Part shown: one piece after another, positions 38,604-52,830 of the stretch
Position numbering within the stretch: position 1 is the first letter of the stretch
Layout of the letters: each line of letters begins with the position of its first letter
Source: Lamellibrachia luymesi
Taxonomy: Eukaryota > Annelida > Polychaeta > Sabellida > Siboglinidae
Assembly (NCBI GenBank): GCA_009193005.1
Contig: SDWI01000149.1
Location: 225,221-289,220 of the forward strand
Reading direction: 5' to 3'
Length of the DNA stretch: 64,000 nt
Made by a program: the position numbers and the translations under genes
The notes under the pieces: model-generated
Database searches by the model: none
Seen by the model: the letters and a program-made list of their open reading frames with translations, nothing else
Told to the model about the DNA's origin: nothing

Positions 38604-41600
38604 TGGATACGTTGTACAGCAGCATATAATTACATAGAAAAAATGGCTTCACCAAAACATTAAAAAAGGTATAAGGGACATTTTTATTATAGCACGATAT
38701 CCAGCACGTATGACCGTTCAAAGCACTTTACACTTCTGCCCTGGCTGACCTGTTCATTCCAACGCCAACTCGACTTCTCTGACTAAAGGTGAGGCTAGAG
38801 CTGTGGTGCCATGTTGTACACTACAGACAGTTCTGACAAGAAGCTGTGCCACATCGGAACGAAACTCACAACAAGCACCAGTAGCAAAAGTGACTAGAAT
38901 AGCTACACGACACCATACGAATGTGACTGAATGCTAAAGTTCATCCTACACAATTATGTGATTGTAACAGCTATAGTACATCCCACATCTATTACAGGAA
39001 TTATTATAGTGCATCCCACAAATGAGAAACATTACAGTAAATTCCTTATACAGCCACAGAATATCCAAAACTGTGTAACAAATAAACGTAATAGCAGTAG
39101 TGCACTCACCTTCCACTGCACAGAGTGGAGCCACTGGTCCCTCAGATATGCGTTGTTGGCCTACAAACGAAAAAACTGGTAAAATCACAATAACCTGTAG
39201 TACAAACGGAGAGGGGTCTAACGTATGTTCTTCCCTCATTTTAAACTTTATGTTTTGGTAAAAAAAACTTAGCTCTGTGTAATTGCACTTGTCAAGATAT
39301 GATTTGATAAGATAAATGAAAACAAATCAGCTTCATATATATATATATATGTAACAAGAGTGACATGAATCAGCCGGTGTCTTATATGGTATTTGGAAGT
39401 GTGGGGGGTAAAGCGACCCAGGGGTCAAAATACTATAATATAATTGATATATTACATTATAGTATATCAACCTCCGAATAACAGATACAGACAGTACTGC
39501 ATCCAGTTATTAGGACTACTCAAAACGCATCTTTGCGTACTCATTAAGCTGAGTGAACTGAGGAAATGTGGTGTGAACGAAATTGCCTAAGCTTAAAAAC
39601 GTCGGCAAGAGGATTAAAACCTGGGTCATCTTAACGAAAACAACAATGACTGTCACCACTGAGTAAAACAGCTGGTTATTTCACAATCAACATGTAGTAC
39701 AAACTGAGAGGGAGTATCAGCACAACCACTGACACCACCACCCACACTGTGATCATCACCACCACAACTGACACCACCACCCACACTGTGATCATCACCA
39801 CCACCACGGACACCACCACACACTGTGATCATTACCACCACAACTGACACCACCACCCACATTGAGATTATTACCACCACAACTGATACCACCACCCACA
39901 CTGTGATCATCACCACCACAACTGGCACCACCACCCACATTGTGATCATCACCACCACAACTGACACCTCTACTGACACCACCACACACATACCGCAGGG
40001 CTTAAATTTGCGAGCTGTGGCTCGCCAATGGCGCCGAAATATCGACTTGGCGACTGTTTTTTAATAATGGGCGCCAGCTGGCGAATACATCATGTAAGTT
40101 GTATTACTTCAAAAACTGGCTTTGCGTAGGTTACGCAAATCATTCAATGGAAACATTTAGCAGTTGACGTTAAATCGTAGTGCAACCAGCTTCTGTGAAT
40201 GGAAGAACCCTCATTTTGGCTGTGCCCGTCGCTAGTTCGTTTCGCTGCACTATGCGTCACTGCTGCATGTGCACATCGAAATGAGCGTCTTTTTCACAAA
40301 AAAGGTATACCTATCACATATCACACCTGCATTTTGCTAGATATATAATCATAAACTCTAATCATGGTTTAGACCTCTGAAATAGTATCTTGTCAAAAGT
40401 CATTGCCAGATTTTCAGAATGCGTTCGACCACAGCAGTTGCGTTTTCGTCTCATTCACCATATTTTCGATGTTAGGCCTACTTGTATTCGCCGCAGTTTG
40501 AAGTAAGATAATCACCGCGATTAATAACTGTTTCATGAAGTATCTAGCTTGTGAAATGTACTGCATCGGTCTTACTTTAACATGAGTTTGTGCCGAATGT
40601 GGGCGATAACGGGGAATTCGAATGTTTTTGTGTCGTGGTTTTAATTACAAACCGGCATCACTACACATATATCTTTATTAATTATGATATATAACTAATA
40701 TTGCATGACTTTGTGAACGTATATTTTATATTTGTCGTGAGAATGTAATTAGACATGACTGCCAGTGCACTACCAACGCCAACGGTGGGAATAGGTTTAG
40801 ACCTCTGGTAATGGGGCAGGTTGCCGCAAGCGTGATAGCCCAGCATTTTTTTTGTAAATTGCCTCTGAATTCTACCGAATTAAATTTTTTACCAGATTCT
40901 GTCTGCTAGTTTATGCAAGTAATTTTCTAGTAGTATGATTGGCACTTCTAGTAAACATAATTCTGAACTTCAGAATAGACGGTATATGGTCAGTTTGATG
41001 CTAATAATGTATTATGCTTCAGCAATCAGCTATTAAACTGGAAAATACTTTTTACTGTATTTGGCACATTCTAAATTCTAAAGATATGAATGAATTATAA
41101 AAAATAAAAGCGATAAGAGGTTGATAAATTATACACATACACACACCTACATGTTCACACTAGCGTTCGACATAACCGCGGGCCAATGGGCCCCTTGAAT
41201 CTCCTGTCGGGCCTGCAACTGTCACAAGTCACAGGCCCGGTTGGCCCACAAGATTTTTGGATATACTTAGTAATATTTATATTGCAGAAAGAGATCGACT
41301 TTGGCAATTTGATGGATTACAAGTTACAACTTACAACATTTCATTATCTCATCATTTCAGTCACGAACATTTATAATTATATGCAGATTTAGTGGTACTG
41401 ACACAATGCCTAGTGTGAGTGCGAATGCATCAACGACATATTGTCCGCTATGAGAAACAAATTCTGCGTATACGCAGTTTAGTAGGTAGATATCAATTAT
41501 ATAGAGCTAAATATATATANATATATATATATAGCCCAACCATCTAGTTGAGCCTTCAATTCTTCAATCGGGCCTCGAAACCTTTTCAGGTTACAGGCCC

Positions 41601-44600
41601 GGTTGGCCTTTGATATTTTCAAAATTATGTCAAACACTGGTTCACACACATAATGTGTACATACTATTTATTATACATTATGTACGTATTATGTTGTTGC
41701 TTTCCTCTTTAAGTTTACCTCTGAAGTCTGGGTGAGGTTGGCATTGATACTGGGCATAACATTTTTTCCTTCTACTTCTGTCACTATTCTCATTTCCTCC
41801 TTCTACCCTTCAATCTGAGCACATCAGCTCTCTTCGTTAACCACTCCCCTTCCATTCGGTCCATGTGTGCAGCCCACTTTAACCCTGGGAGTGACCACTG
41901 GGCCGAATTCGGCCCGCACGATCAGTACGAAAAGCGTTCCGGCCGATTTTGGTATTACTCTGTGGGAACAATTTTCGTTTCCGTCACCAGTACCTCACAT
42001 AGGAATCGCTGGAATCATTATCATTGGAAAGCTGAATCACTCTTTGTTCTGATTCATATTTATTCATGAGCATAATCGATGATAGCTAATGATGATCTAG
42101 CCTACAAAACACGTCACATAGTTGCCCATATTTGGCTGCTTTTACTATGCTCCACAGAATAAATTTACATTTCCATTCATAGTATCTAAATATGTAACAC
42201 GTTATACCTTTGGAAAACTCTATGATTAGCCTATTCGAATATATGTGAATGAGTGAGAGGGCTATATGCAGCAAATGAGCAAACGTCATTGCAAACATGT
42301 GTTGTCTGGGCTGTCTGAGCTTTTTATTTACTAATCCGCCATTTTATTTTCTAACTTCGTTCTGTGTCAGTTCACCTTAGGCCGGATTATTTTAAGTTTC
42401 CACGTCAATATTTTGGCAAATTGAATGACAGCATTAGTGAATCACGTTATTATACTAGTTTCATATAGTTACAATGATGTTGCAGGTTTTTTTGATGTAA
42501 ATATCAGCAATTGCCATGACCGATGAGCCTGTCTGAATCGGCATAGTCCGGTGTTGGAAAAAAATCATAAAAATAAAAGTTCTCAACATCTTTGATTAAT
42601 TTTTTTATTTTGTAGCTAATATGTATGGCTACATTTTTCTAATTGGACATAGGGACATACAGCCATTCAGTAATTATCTACTAGCAGGATGAAAATAAAA
42701 AAGTTGCTTTCTTTTTTTGATGAAATTCAAAAAGTAATATCCCCATGATAAGATCGTGCTGTAGTTTTTATCATATTATTATAAGTCTGTTTAGCAACAA
42801 AATTATACCTCAATCACATTTGTGCAATAATTATTAGCGATGTTATGATTTTTTTAAAGCACCCTTATGAATAACTCTGATCTGTATACAGCGTGGACAT
42901 TTATCATTGGTCACTCCTAGGGTTAACCAACTCCTCACCAGCTTCCTCCTTAAACTCTCTTTTACACCAACCTCCTCCCTCAGCTCCTCCATTCTTCCTT
43001 TATTTACTTTTTTCAGTTCCGCAATTCTTATCACCTAGTTAATTCCGCAAACTTGGACTTTCTCTTGTTAGCTTTCCCTCATCGTCATAGTCTCTAGGTC
43101 ATATAGATAGGCTGGTGTTATGCACAAACTAGGCACTTTAATATGTGGTAATTAATACATGAAAACTGTTAGCCTGACCAACCACATTGTCATCATCACC
43201 ACCTCAACTGGCACCACCACTGACTCCACCACCCATACTGTCATCATCACCACCACAACTGACACCACCACCATTAACACCACCATCACCCCCACTGTCA
43301 TCATCACCACCATAACTGACACCACCACTGACACCACCACCCCTACTGTCATCATCACCACTATAACTGACACCACCACCACCCCCACTGTCATCATCAC
43401 CACCATAACTTACACTACCACTGACACCACCACCGCCACAACTGACATCACCAACTACACAGCCACCACAACCTTGGGCAGCAGCACCACTCCTACAAAT
43501 AACTAGGTCATTGTACATTCCTGCCAGACATAACTCTGCCAACCCAGCTTCCTGCTAGTTCATCAACATCATCACATAAGCCAACTTACACTCTAAGTCT
43601 AATGTTGTGTGCCAGTGACTGTAAAAATAGGAAACGTAGTCGCATTAACTTTGTAACTTGTTGTAACATCGACTAGTGCTACATCAGTTCAATTGGCCGG
43701 CGTCTTATCGAACTTATCATCCTTTATGATCAACAACTGATACAACTGTAAATCAGTTCACACAGCGAGACTAAACATGCACTTGTCTAAAAGGCATGGT
43801 TTACTTTACACAAAGACTTTAGACCACATCACTATGCCACAATACAAAGCCATCCGATAACTAAAACACCTCTGGTGAAAACTGTATTCAGTAGCACATT
43901 CTTTGGGTTTACCACCACATTACAGCAGTGTTCATAACATGAACATGGTTTCTACAAATTATATATTAATAATAACAATCAGAAAACTTCTATCCCACCT
44001 AAATCTTCGCAAAACCTGGTTCAGAGGCACATCAACACAAAAGGGTTATGCAATTTCAAAATCCGTATATAATGCCAAAGTTGTCAACAAATGGATGAAT
44101 TCGCCATGGAGCTAAGGAGTAAAGCATGATTAAATAGATAAGTCTTCAGATGACAACGCAAAATTATTATTTAGATACAACATTGCTACAGTTCAGTTAT
44201 TAAATATGCCTACTACCATTATCTACCACTATCGGAGTTTTGAAACCCCTGCTGCCATTTCGAAAGTTGGGCAATTTTGTTGACCCTACTTTGCCTGTGT
44301 TTTTCGGAAGAGACAGTAAAACCCATTGGTCCCGTTGTGAAGTAAATATATCCGATTCAGGGAAATGGAAATAAAAAAGTTGTTGTGGACTCACTAAATC
44401 TAGAGAAAGAAAACTCTGAAAACAAACCACTCCTGCATTACCCAGACAGGGCTGTTTGGAGTTCAATGTCGTAAGTCATAGTATTAATGATGCTGATGTT
44501 CCTAATCTTAATGTTATGAACCTGTCAGTAAAATGATTTCAGAGCGAGTGCCAGATAAAAAAAATTGTGAAAGCATGTTGACTGCCTCAGTATTAATTCA

Positions 44601-47600
44601 GACTACCTGCCAGTGCCACAGATGTAGAAGCATGGTTATGAACACTGCCAGACTTGGGGTCAGTTGCATTGTAATGGGAACTGAAACGCCAATTTCAATT
44701 CCGGAATTGATGTTTTGTTTTTAAAAGTAATTGGAATCGGTGAAAATGTAACTGGTATTTTCAATTACTTTTAATTACTTTTTTAATTACATCATGTAAC
44801 TTTTTTATGCAAATTATTCACTTCAAATAATCAATAAAATATATGTTGCATATAACATATTTGTTTGCTATTATGTGTACCATAATATGTAGAAATTAAA
44901 TAAAGCTACTCTAAAATAGATGTTATGCTTTGGCATTGCGTATGTCTATGGTTGCTCTATTCACATACTTCTATTTCTATATGGAATTAATAACTGGAAT
45001 TGTGGATATGTAACTGGTATTTTTGAGGTCAAATTTAAATTGGTATTTATAACTGGTATGTAACTGGAATTTATATAATGTAATTGACCCAAATTCTGAA
45101 CACTGCTGCAGTTCAGTGCCACAGAAGTCTATGCAAAGTGGCGAGTATTGCCAGTGTCAATGACCTGACATGGCATGGCATAAATGGAGATTGATCACAT
45201 ACTTCCCTCCTGCAGTATGACTCTATGATGAAACTTCTAGGTTGGATCTCTTACAGCCAGGACAGTCCCCTCGTAAATTCTATGACACTTCTTCAGGAGT
45301 TGACCCGGAACACAGAGACTGATAGCAATGTGTTTGTTTCGGGCCAAGTCATGCAGATAGTGGTGGTGGGGTGGCGGTGTCAACCGATGACGCATATATT
45401 TATACACACACGTTTACAAACCGTAAGTAGTGACCGGATGCGTAAATGTTACGTGGGACAGACACTTATTTTTTGTCCACGTCCAGCCATATCGGTTAAC
45501 ACAACAGACATGCACACTATGGGCTAGCCTATAAGTATGAATGTATGGTTACATGGTGTTCCCGCGAGCACGGAATCAGACTACCTATCTGCAGCATCGT
45601 TCAATCTTCATCAGCCTTTGTACGGCTGTTCTCAGTCCATGAGCATGTCATGGAATCACAACAACAAGCGTGACTGGATGCTTTATAGGCAGCGATACAG
45701 ACAGTGACAGGGAAATCAATGGAGGCTCATCAGTATGCGCGGCAGACAGTGGCATTGCCATCAGCATCCTAACACAGCACAAACACAACACACGCAAAGT
45801 CTGTGTCACAACCTAGTCAGTGCACAACAATTTGTGGACAATTTGTATTTATTTATTTATTTCAGTTCCAATAGGTGACGGTTTATTTCAGAGCAGATTT
45901 TTCCCATTTCCCTACGTGGGGTCTTTTGCCTCCCCGGCACACCCTCCAAGGGAACGGACCAACAGCTTTTAGTGTCCCTTCTGAAAGACATTGGCAATTT
46001 GGGGTGAACGAAACTGCCCAAGTTTTGAAACAGCAGCAAGTGGTTTTGATCTCAGGTGCCCTCGACCAACAATCCGATGTGTCTACTTCAGACATGCCCT
46101 GCCAACCTGATTTTATAAATGTTATATAAAAAAACTGTTTCAAGACAGCTGTGATCATGTGAAATGGAGGATCATGATCACATATGCATGTGACATGAAA
46201 GGCACCCAATGATGATCAAAAAAAGAAAAAAATATAGGTTGCTGATGAATAAGGATTTCACAATTACTCCAGACATATTTTTGTACCAGTAAAACATTCA
46301 ACATCTGCTTCATTGCAATGTTTATCTGCCTGTCTGTTCTCCTTGTCGACAGGAGCACAAATTATGGATACAGAAATACAAACTACAGTTTTTTCTCAGT
46401 GACAGACACCTGGAATTGCATATGAATGAGGCCTTGAGGTAATGTCTTCTTGGAACACATCAGCATGGCACTGAGCATGTAACGGTGATTGCAAAGTAAT
46501 ATCTTCTGGGAGGTAATGTCTTCCTCTTCGTGTTGGCATGTCACTACAATTGACATTATTGTAGTGTATTGTGCTAGTGGAATAAATCAGCATGCTAAAG
46601 AGACTGTGGGACAATGTCCTCAAAGAACAAGTCAACATGTTACCGAGACTGTGGGGCAATATCCTCAAGGAACATGTCAGCACGTTACCAAGACTGTGGG
46701 GCAACGTCCTCAAGGAACATGTCAGCATGTTACCAAGACTGTGGGGCAATATCCTCAAGGAACATGTCAGCATGTTACCAAGACTGTGGGGCAATGTCCT
46801 CAAGGAACATGTCGGCATGTTACCAAGAATGTGGGGCAATGTCCTCAAGGAACATGTCAGCATGTTACCAAGACTGTGGGCAATATCCTCAAGGAACATG
46901 TCAGCATGTTACCAAGACTGTGGGGCAATGTCCTCAAGGAACATGTCAGCATCTTACTGAGACTGTGGGGCAATGCCCTCAAGGAACATTTCAGCATGTT
47001 GTCGAAACTGTGGGGCAATATCCTCATAGAACATATCATAAAGCTGTGGTGTAATATTCTCATGGAATATGCCATTAACAGCAGCATATCATATTTAAAG
47101 AGTTTTAGCCACAGAGCAAGTAGAGATCATTGCTCTAGAAAATTGGTGTAATATAATAAAAGAATAATAATGCTTTACCTGTATATATGTAATGAGAAGT
47201 GAAATGAAAAATAAATATAATTAGAATGTGAATGTAATTAATCCAATCCTGCACCTGTAATAAAAAATAACTGTAATTGTTTCTAATCAACAGACACTGG
47301 TGAACACCATTCAATATTGTAAATAATGACATGGCTGCTCTTTGCAGTAAGCTGACACGGATAATATGACAAGAGAAGCAGGAAAGTGCCACTCACTTGT
47401 AATAGGACAGAGCCATCGCTGACAGTGATGCGTATGCAGAACTTGTGGCCTGCGTCCCACCGTGATATCACATTCACATCCTCCACTCCAGAGTACTGAA
47501 TCGAAGTCTCCATAAAACCCACTGGCTGAAAACACAACACAAATTATTTCAATGAGACACAAGATAATAAATAATGAAAAAAAATTTTACGATCAGCTAG

Positions 47601-50600
47601 CTTTGCACAGAAATTAAGTGAATTAACTTTAATTATTTGCTTTGTTTCAGAGAAAATTGTGACATCCTCATTATAAGCTTACTTTTTTAATATTCATTTG
47701 CAATAGACATTTAAGGTGGTGATTAATTCCAAACTCTGCATGCACAAACATAATATTGGTTGACACTTGACAATTAGGTCACTGAAATAAGGGGTAGCTT
47801 GCTGAATGCAACTAAATATGCTGCTGTAAAGTGACAACAACAACAACTTTTTGAAAGTCCATTATGATAAGTGTCATGTGGTTGGTCAGATATGTATCAG
47901 TTTTACTTTTCAGATAGTCACTTTGTAAGTTATGTTGGTTTGAATGTATTCACAGGGAAGCTTTATATTGTAATTGGACATACTGTATGCAACCTATTAT
48001 GCATACCCGGTACATGCCCTAATTAGTGTACTCCCCCTTTTTTAATCAGCAGGATCCATAATTATTGTAATATGACTAGTGTGGAACAACTGAAAAGTGT
48101 CGTCATCTGGTGTTGAACAGATGGCACCGCCTTTTCAGTTGTTCCACACCAGTCACCAAATGACACCACTACTGTCAAACAGTTACCTTATTATCTAGAG
48201 ATATAAGAACAGATTTCTTGACATTTTTCCATGGTTAAATTTTTGTTCAAGTGTACTTTGCGCTTATCAGGTCGAATACGGTATTGTGTTTTTGCAAGCA
48301 GTTGGCGACAGATCCATACAAATACATTAACTTCTAAAACACGAAAATGCACTTTCAGTGTTATGACTCTTCAACAGGCTGTTGATTTTCAATCCAACTT
48401 CATGTGTATACAACATATTATTATGTCTATCAACGTCATTTTATTGATGATGTTTAAATTAAAGCGATAAATTAAAAACAATATTCCTGGCAGACCAATG
48501 ACAACAATATTCCTGGCAGACCAATGTCAACAATATTCCTGGCAGACCAATGACAACAATATTCCTGGCAGACCAATGTCAACAATATTCCTGGCAGACC
48601 AATGACAACAATATTTCTGGCAGACGAAAGTCAACAGTATTTCTGGCAGACCAATGACAACAATATTCCTGGCAGACCAATGTCAACAATATTCCTGGCA
48701 GACCAATGACAACAATATTCCTGGCAGACGAAAGTCAACAATATTCCTGGCAGACCAATGACAACAATACTGCCCTGTCATGACAAAAGGAAGCAAGTTA
48801 CATTTCAGCCAATTTTCTTATTTTTGCCAAACAAAATTCAAAGAAGCAAGTCCTATCCTCTACAGTTTTTTTGTGGCAATAGGGACATTCTGCCTCAGAT
48901 CAACCAAGGCATGTTGCACTCTTATTTTTGTCAAACCATAGCAGACCTGGGTCCGAGTAAATTTTCATGAGTGATGGCTGAGTACGAGTACATTACTAAA
49001 AGCTATTACATTACTAAAAAAATTTACATGAGTATGAGTACATATTGTATGATATAGTAAATTATTAGTAATAGCATGTTTTAATTAATTGATATAATTC
49101 AGGAACAACTGATTATGCAAAGGCAGTTGATCAGACATGTGGCATGATATATGTAGGGGCACTCTGATGAACCCATCTTTGAGTCACCGACATACTCGGC
49201 ACATGTACACTCACATAAACCAATCATTACATACGGTTACCATTTCTGAAAAACCTAGCCAATAAACCTCAAATATTTCTGTAATGATTTCAAAAGAGTG
49301 GGTAATTGTTAAATCTGCTCAGTGTTAAGCAAGTTATAAAATAAAGCAATTAACAAGAGGTCTGAGGCACCAAACCTCTTCTCTTATGTCTGATCTCTCA
49401 GACCCTAGATGTAGTTTTGCTAGCCCCTAACTGTTAATTGCACTTATCATCTGACCACTTTCTGATTTGTAGACTATGTAAAGAGCCATGATCTGCTCAC
49501 TACAAAACACTTTTACCAAGAACATGTTATGCAACTGGATTCACAAATCAGACAGTGTAAATGTAGGTTTACTCTGCATAGTACACAATATGAGGCTTAT
49601 TAAGCAGTAATATAAAACAGTACATCAGGTGCATAATCTAACAATAATAATTTATTTATTAACAATAATTATTATTTAGTAACAATAATTATTATTTAGT
49701 AACAATAATTTATTTATTAATAACAAATATAAGTATAACCATTAGACAAGTACTTTAACAGACTGCATTTATTGGTCTCGCCCCAGAATTACCTATGTAA
49801 TCAATGTAGTGAGTCTACTAGTGAGAAGATTTGTTCAAACTGGTCACTATAGAAATAGACTCAGCTTTTAATTTTGTTATATCAATCATAAATAATGTAT
49901 GTGGACATTTCAGATACTTTATGGAAGTATTCAAATAAAAAAATGTCATTCTGTTAACTACAAATACTAATACCGTATTTAAAATAAAATCATAAATAAT
50001 GATCACAGCATCATATTTAAAAAGTACTCAGATGTACTCTTACATATCGGAGTACATTGAGCATGAGTACGAATACGAGTACGAGAAAATGACCCATAAT
50101 TTCACAAGTACCGAGTACATTGGCCCGGATACCCCAGTGGCCCCAGGTTTGAACCATAACACTTGAATAGTTTCTGAGATATGGCCATTTAAAATGTTGT
50201 GGATTCTTTCTTTTTTTTGCCAATTTTGGGAAATTATGAAGATTTCTTGTTCAACATCAAATACCAGTAACTCAACAAAGTATATGTGCAAGAACTCTGA
50301 GATTTGGCAAGCTTATTCTCCATCATATTATGTAGATAGTAACATAGACACAATAGTTTTACTTCCGTACATTAGTTCTCCCACAAGCTGCCATTGAAGT
50401 TGTGTATTTGTATGTGCGAAATTGAGCCAACAAGTGATTGTTTTAATTTGGTTGATTTGAGACAGAATGTCCCAATAGCATAAGTAACTTCTCTGTAATT
50501 GCACTGACAAAAGGGAGTATGTCACAAATACAACAAAAGGGAGTATGTCACAAATACAACAAAAGGGAGTATGTCACAAATACAACAAAAGGGAGTATGT

Positions 50601-52791
50601 CACAAATACAACAAAAGGAAGTATGTCACAAATACAACAAAAGGGAGTATGTCACAAATACAACAAAAGGGAGTATGTCACAAATACAACAAAAGCTAAA
50701 CAAATGTTTTTTTTTCTATGAGGGAACATTTATGAATGTAACTGATGCATTACACAACCATTGTCTGCTTTATACATGCTAGGTTTGAGGGGAAAGCTGG
50801 GAAGTGACCTTACAAGACCTATGCTACTAAATGCTATGCATGCCTATTGAAATGGAATGTCAGTCATAATGAACACAATTTTTGTCATAATGAACACAAT
50901 TGTTGTCTTGAATACAATTGTTGTCATGAATACAACTGTTGTCATGAACACAATTGTTGTCATAATGAACATAAATAATTGAATGCTGAAGATGAGTTGG
51001 TGTGCTGGCAATATAATACTGTACAGTATATAAAAGACCTATACAATGCACTGAGTATGTGCATGTGTCATATTCATGAGGGATTATTAAGCCTACTTAT
51101 AGCTTCAATATATGTGTATGTGTGTTGAGATAGACAAAAATACATTAACTGCCTATGTGACGCATGACAAACTGACATGTCCATTGTCCATGCATATGAC
51201 TGAGAGGGTGTGGCAAGAAGTGGGAGGCTGGTCCTAAAAATTGGTGGGATGTTGGTCTCAAAAGTAGGTAGGAAGTACGATTGGTGGGAGGCGGACTCAC
51301 AAATATAGGTGGGAGGTGGGAGATTGGCCCACAAACAGGTGGGGGATTAAACACCTCCCTCATGAAGAGATCCCTGCCACACTGCCCCATGAAGAGACCC
51401 CTGCAACTTGTGATGATCGACAAAGTCACTGAGTGTGGGATTGTTAGAGTATAAAGTACAAAATGACGTACTTCCATTGACAATCGCTTGCGACTTCACA
51501 GTTATACTAGTGTTACACTATCCACCAGAGGTGCCACAGGTTATTTTGGATAACCTCCTCTATTAAAGAAGCTGTCAAATTCAATATATCATAGAATCAC
51601 TGATACACACAGTCATTGATAAAATGTTCTGCCATATGAAACTGTATTTGTGCTAATGTTCCTGCTGCTACCAAACAACAAAATAAAAATAAATACTGAT
51701 ACCCATGAACGAATTGATCGTGGGTTTTTCATAGGGAGCTGATGATAATCCATCACACATTACTCAGAAAAACAGTACAAACATCTATACATAGCACAGA
51801 GTTTGTGAGGCTTCCCCCCACTCAACTCGCAGTCCTATGTGAAAACAAGTGAAACCTGACACGAGAAATGTCACCACAACTGGTTGTGTTTCTATTGTCC
51901 AGTTCTATATCCAGCTGTAATGTCCAGCATTATCATATCGCTGGCTGTCAAAAGGTCTCCGTGTAGGCGGTAGGCCAGATTCAGCATCTAGGAAACTCGA
52001 CTAGTGCAATTTCATTATTGCTCGCAGCTAAATGGATGTGGAAAATGGCATGTGATCATCGACACATGTACACCAGTGTAACTCGTTACTGAAGGCTTGC
52101 TGACACATTGCCAGTTTGGCAGGATTCACTAAAATCTGAATTGGAGATAGTAATTAGTAATATTATGATCAGGGTCTACAATTCCAAATGAATAAATGTT
52201 CACAATTTTTTTAATGGATGGCTGTCTGTGTGAGAATGTGAGAATAGGTCACCGGAATGGTGCCCTATTGTCTGTGTGTTATCCATGTCATAAATAAATA
52301 AATGAATGGAACTAATTATCTACAGATTGTGTAAATGCTAGCAGTGTGAATATGTATAAAAACAAAACTGACAAACATCTCAGATAACACACAGATGAAA
52401 GATGGTTGGACTCTCGATAAAAACCAATGGCTTCATTGTCCACGTGCCATCTGGGTAATTTGCCTAGGATGACAAATTTGTTAAATTGTGTTACTCAAAT
52501 TTCCTTTTTACCATCACCCAATGACAGTCCTGTATGTAGTAAAACATATATGTATATGTATAAGTCATAACTCTTCTATAATACAACAACCCCAATACAA
52601 CATGTATTGTAAAAGAGTTGACATATAACTTACATTTCATGTATTCAAAGCTGTTGTAGGGCTGAATCATAAAACTAATGTAATTGTATTCATTTTCCAG
52701 ATAACCAGATCTGTGTCGGGTGTGATTTCAAAACGTTGACACTAAATGACTATACCAGAACTGCAATGGTATTGGTTCTGCAAACACACAC

Positions 52792-52830
<39 letters not shown>

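Noticed and set aside
46396..47151. Open frames of 122-220 codons on both strands
   Set aside because: They follow from a 45-bp minisatellite (a multiple of three) without stops; no codon bias or homology.
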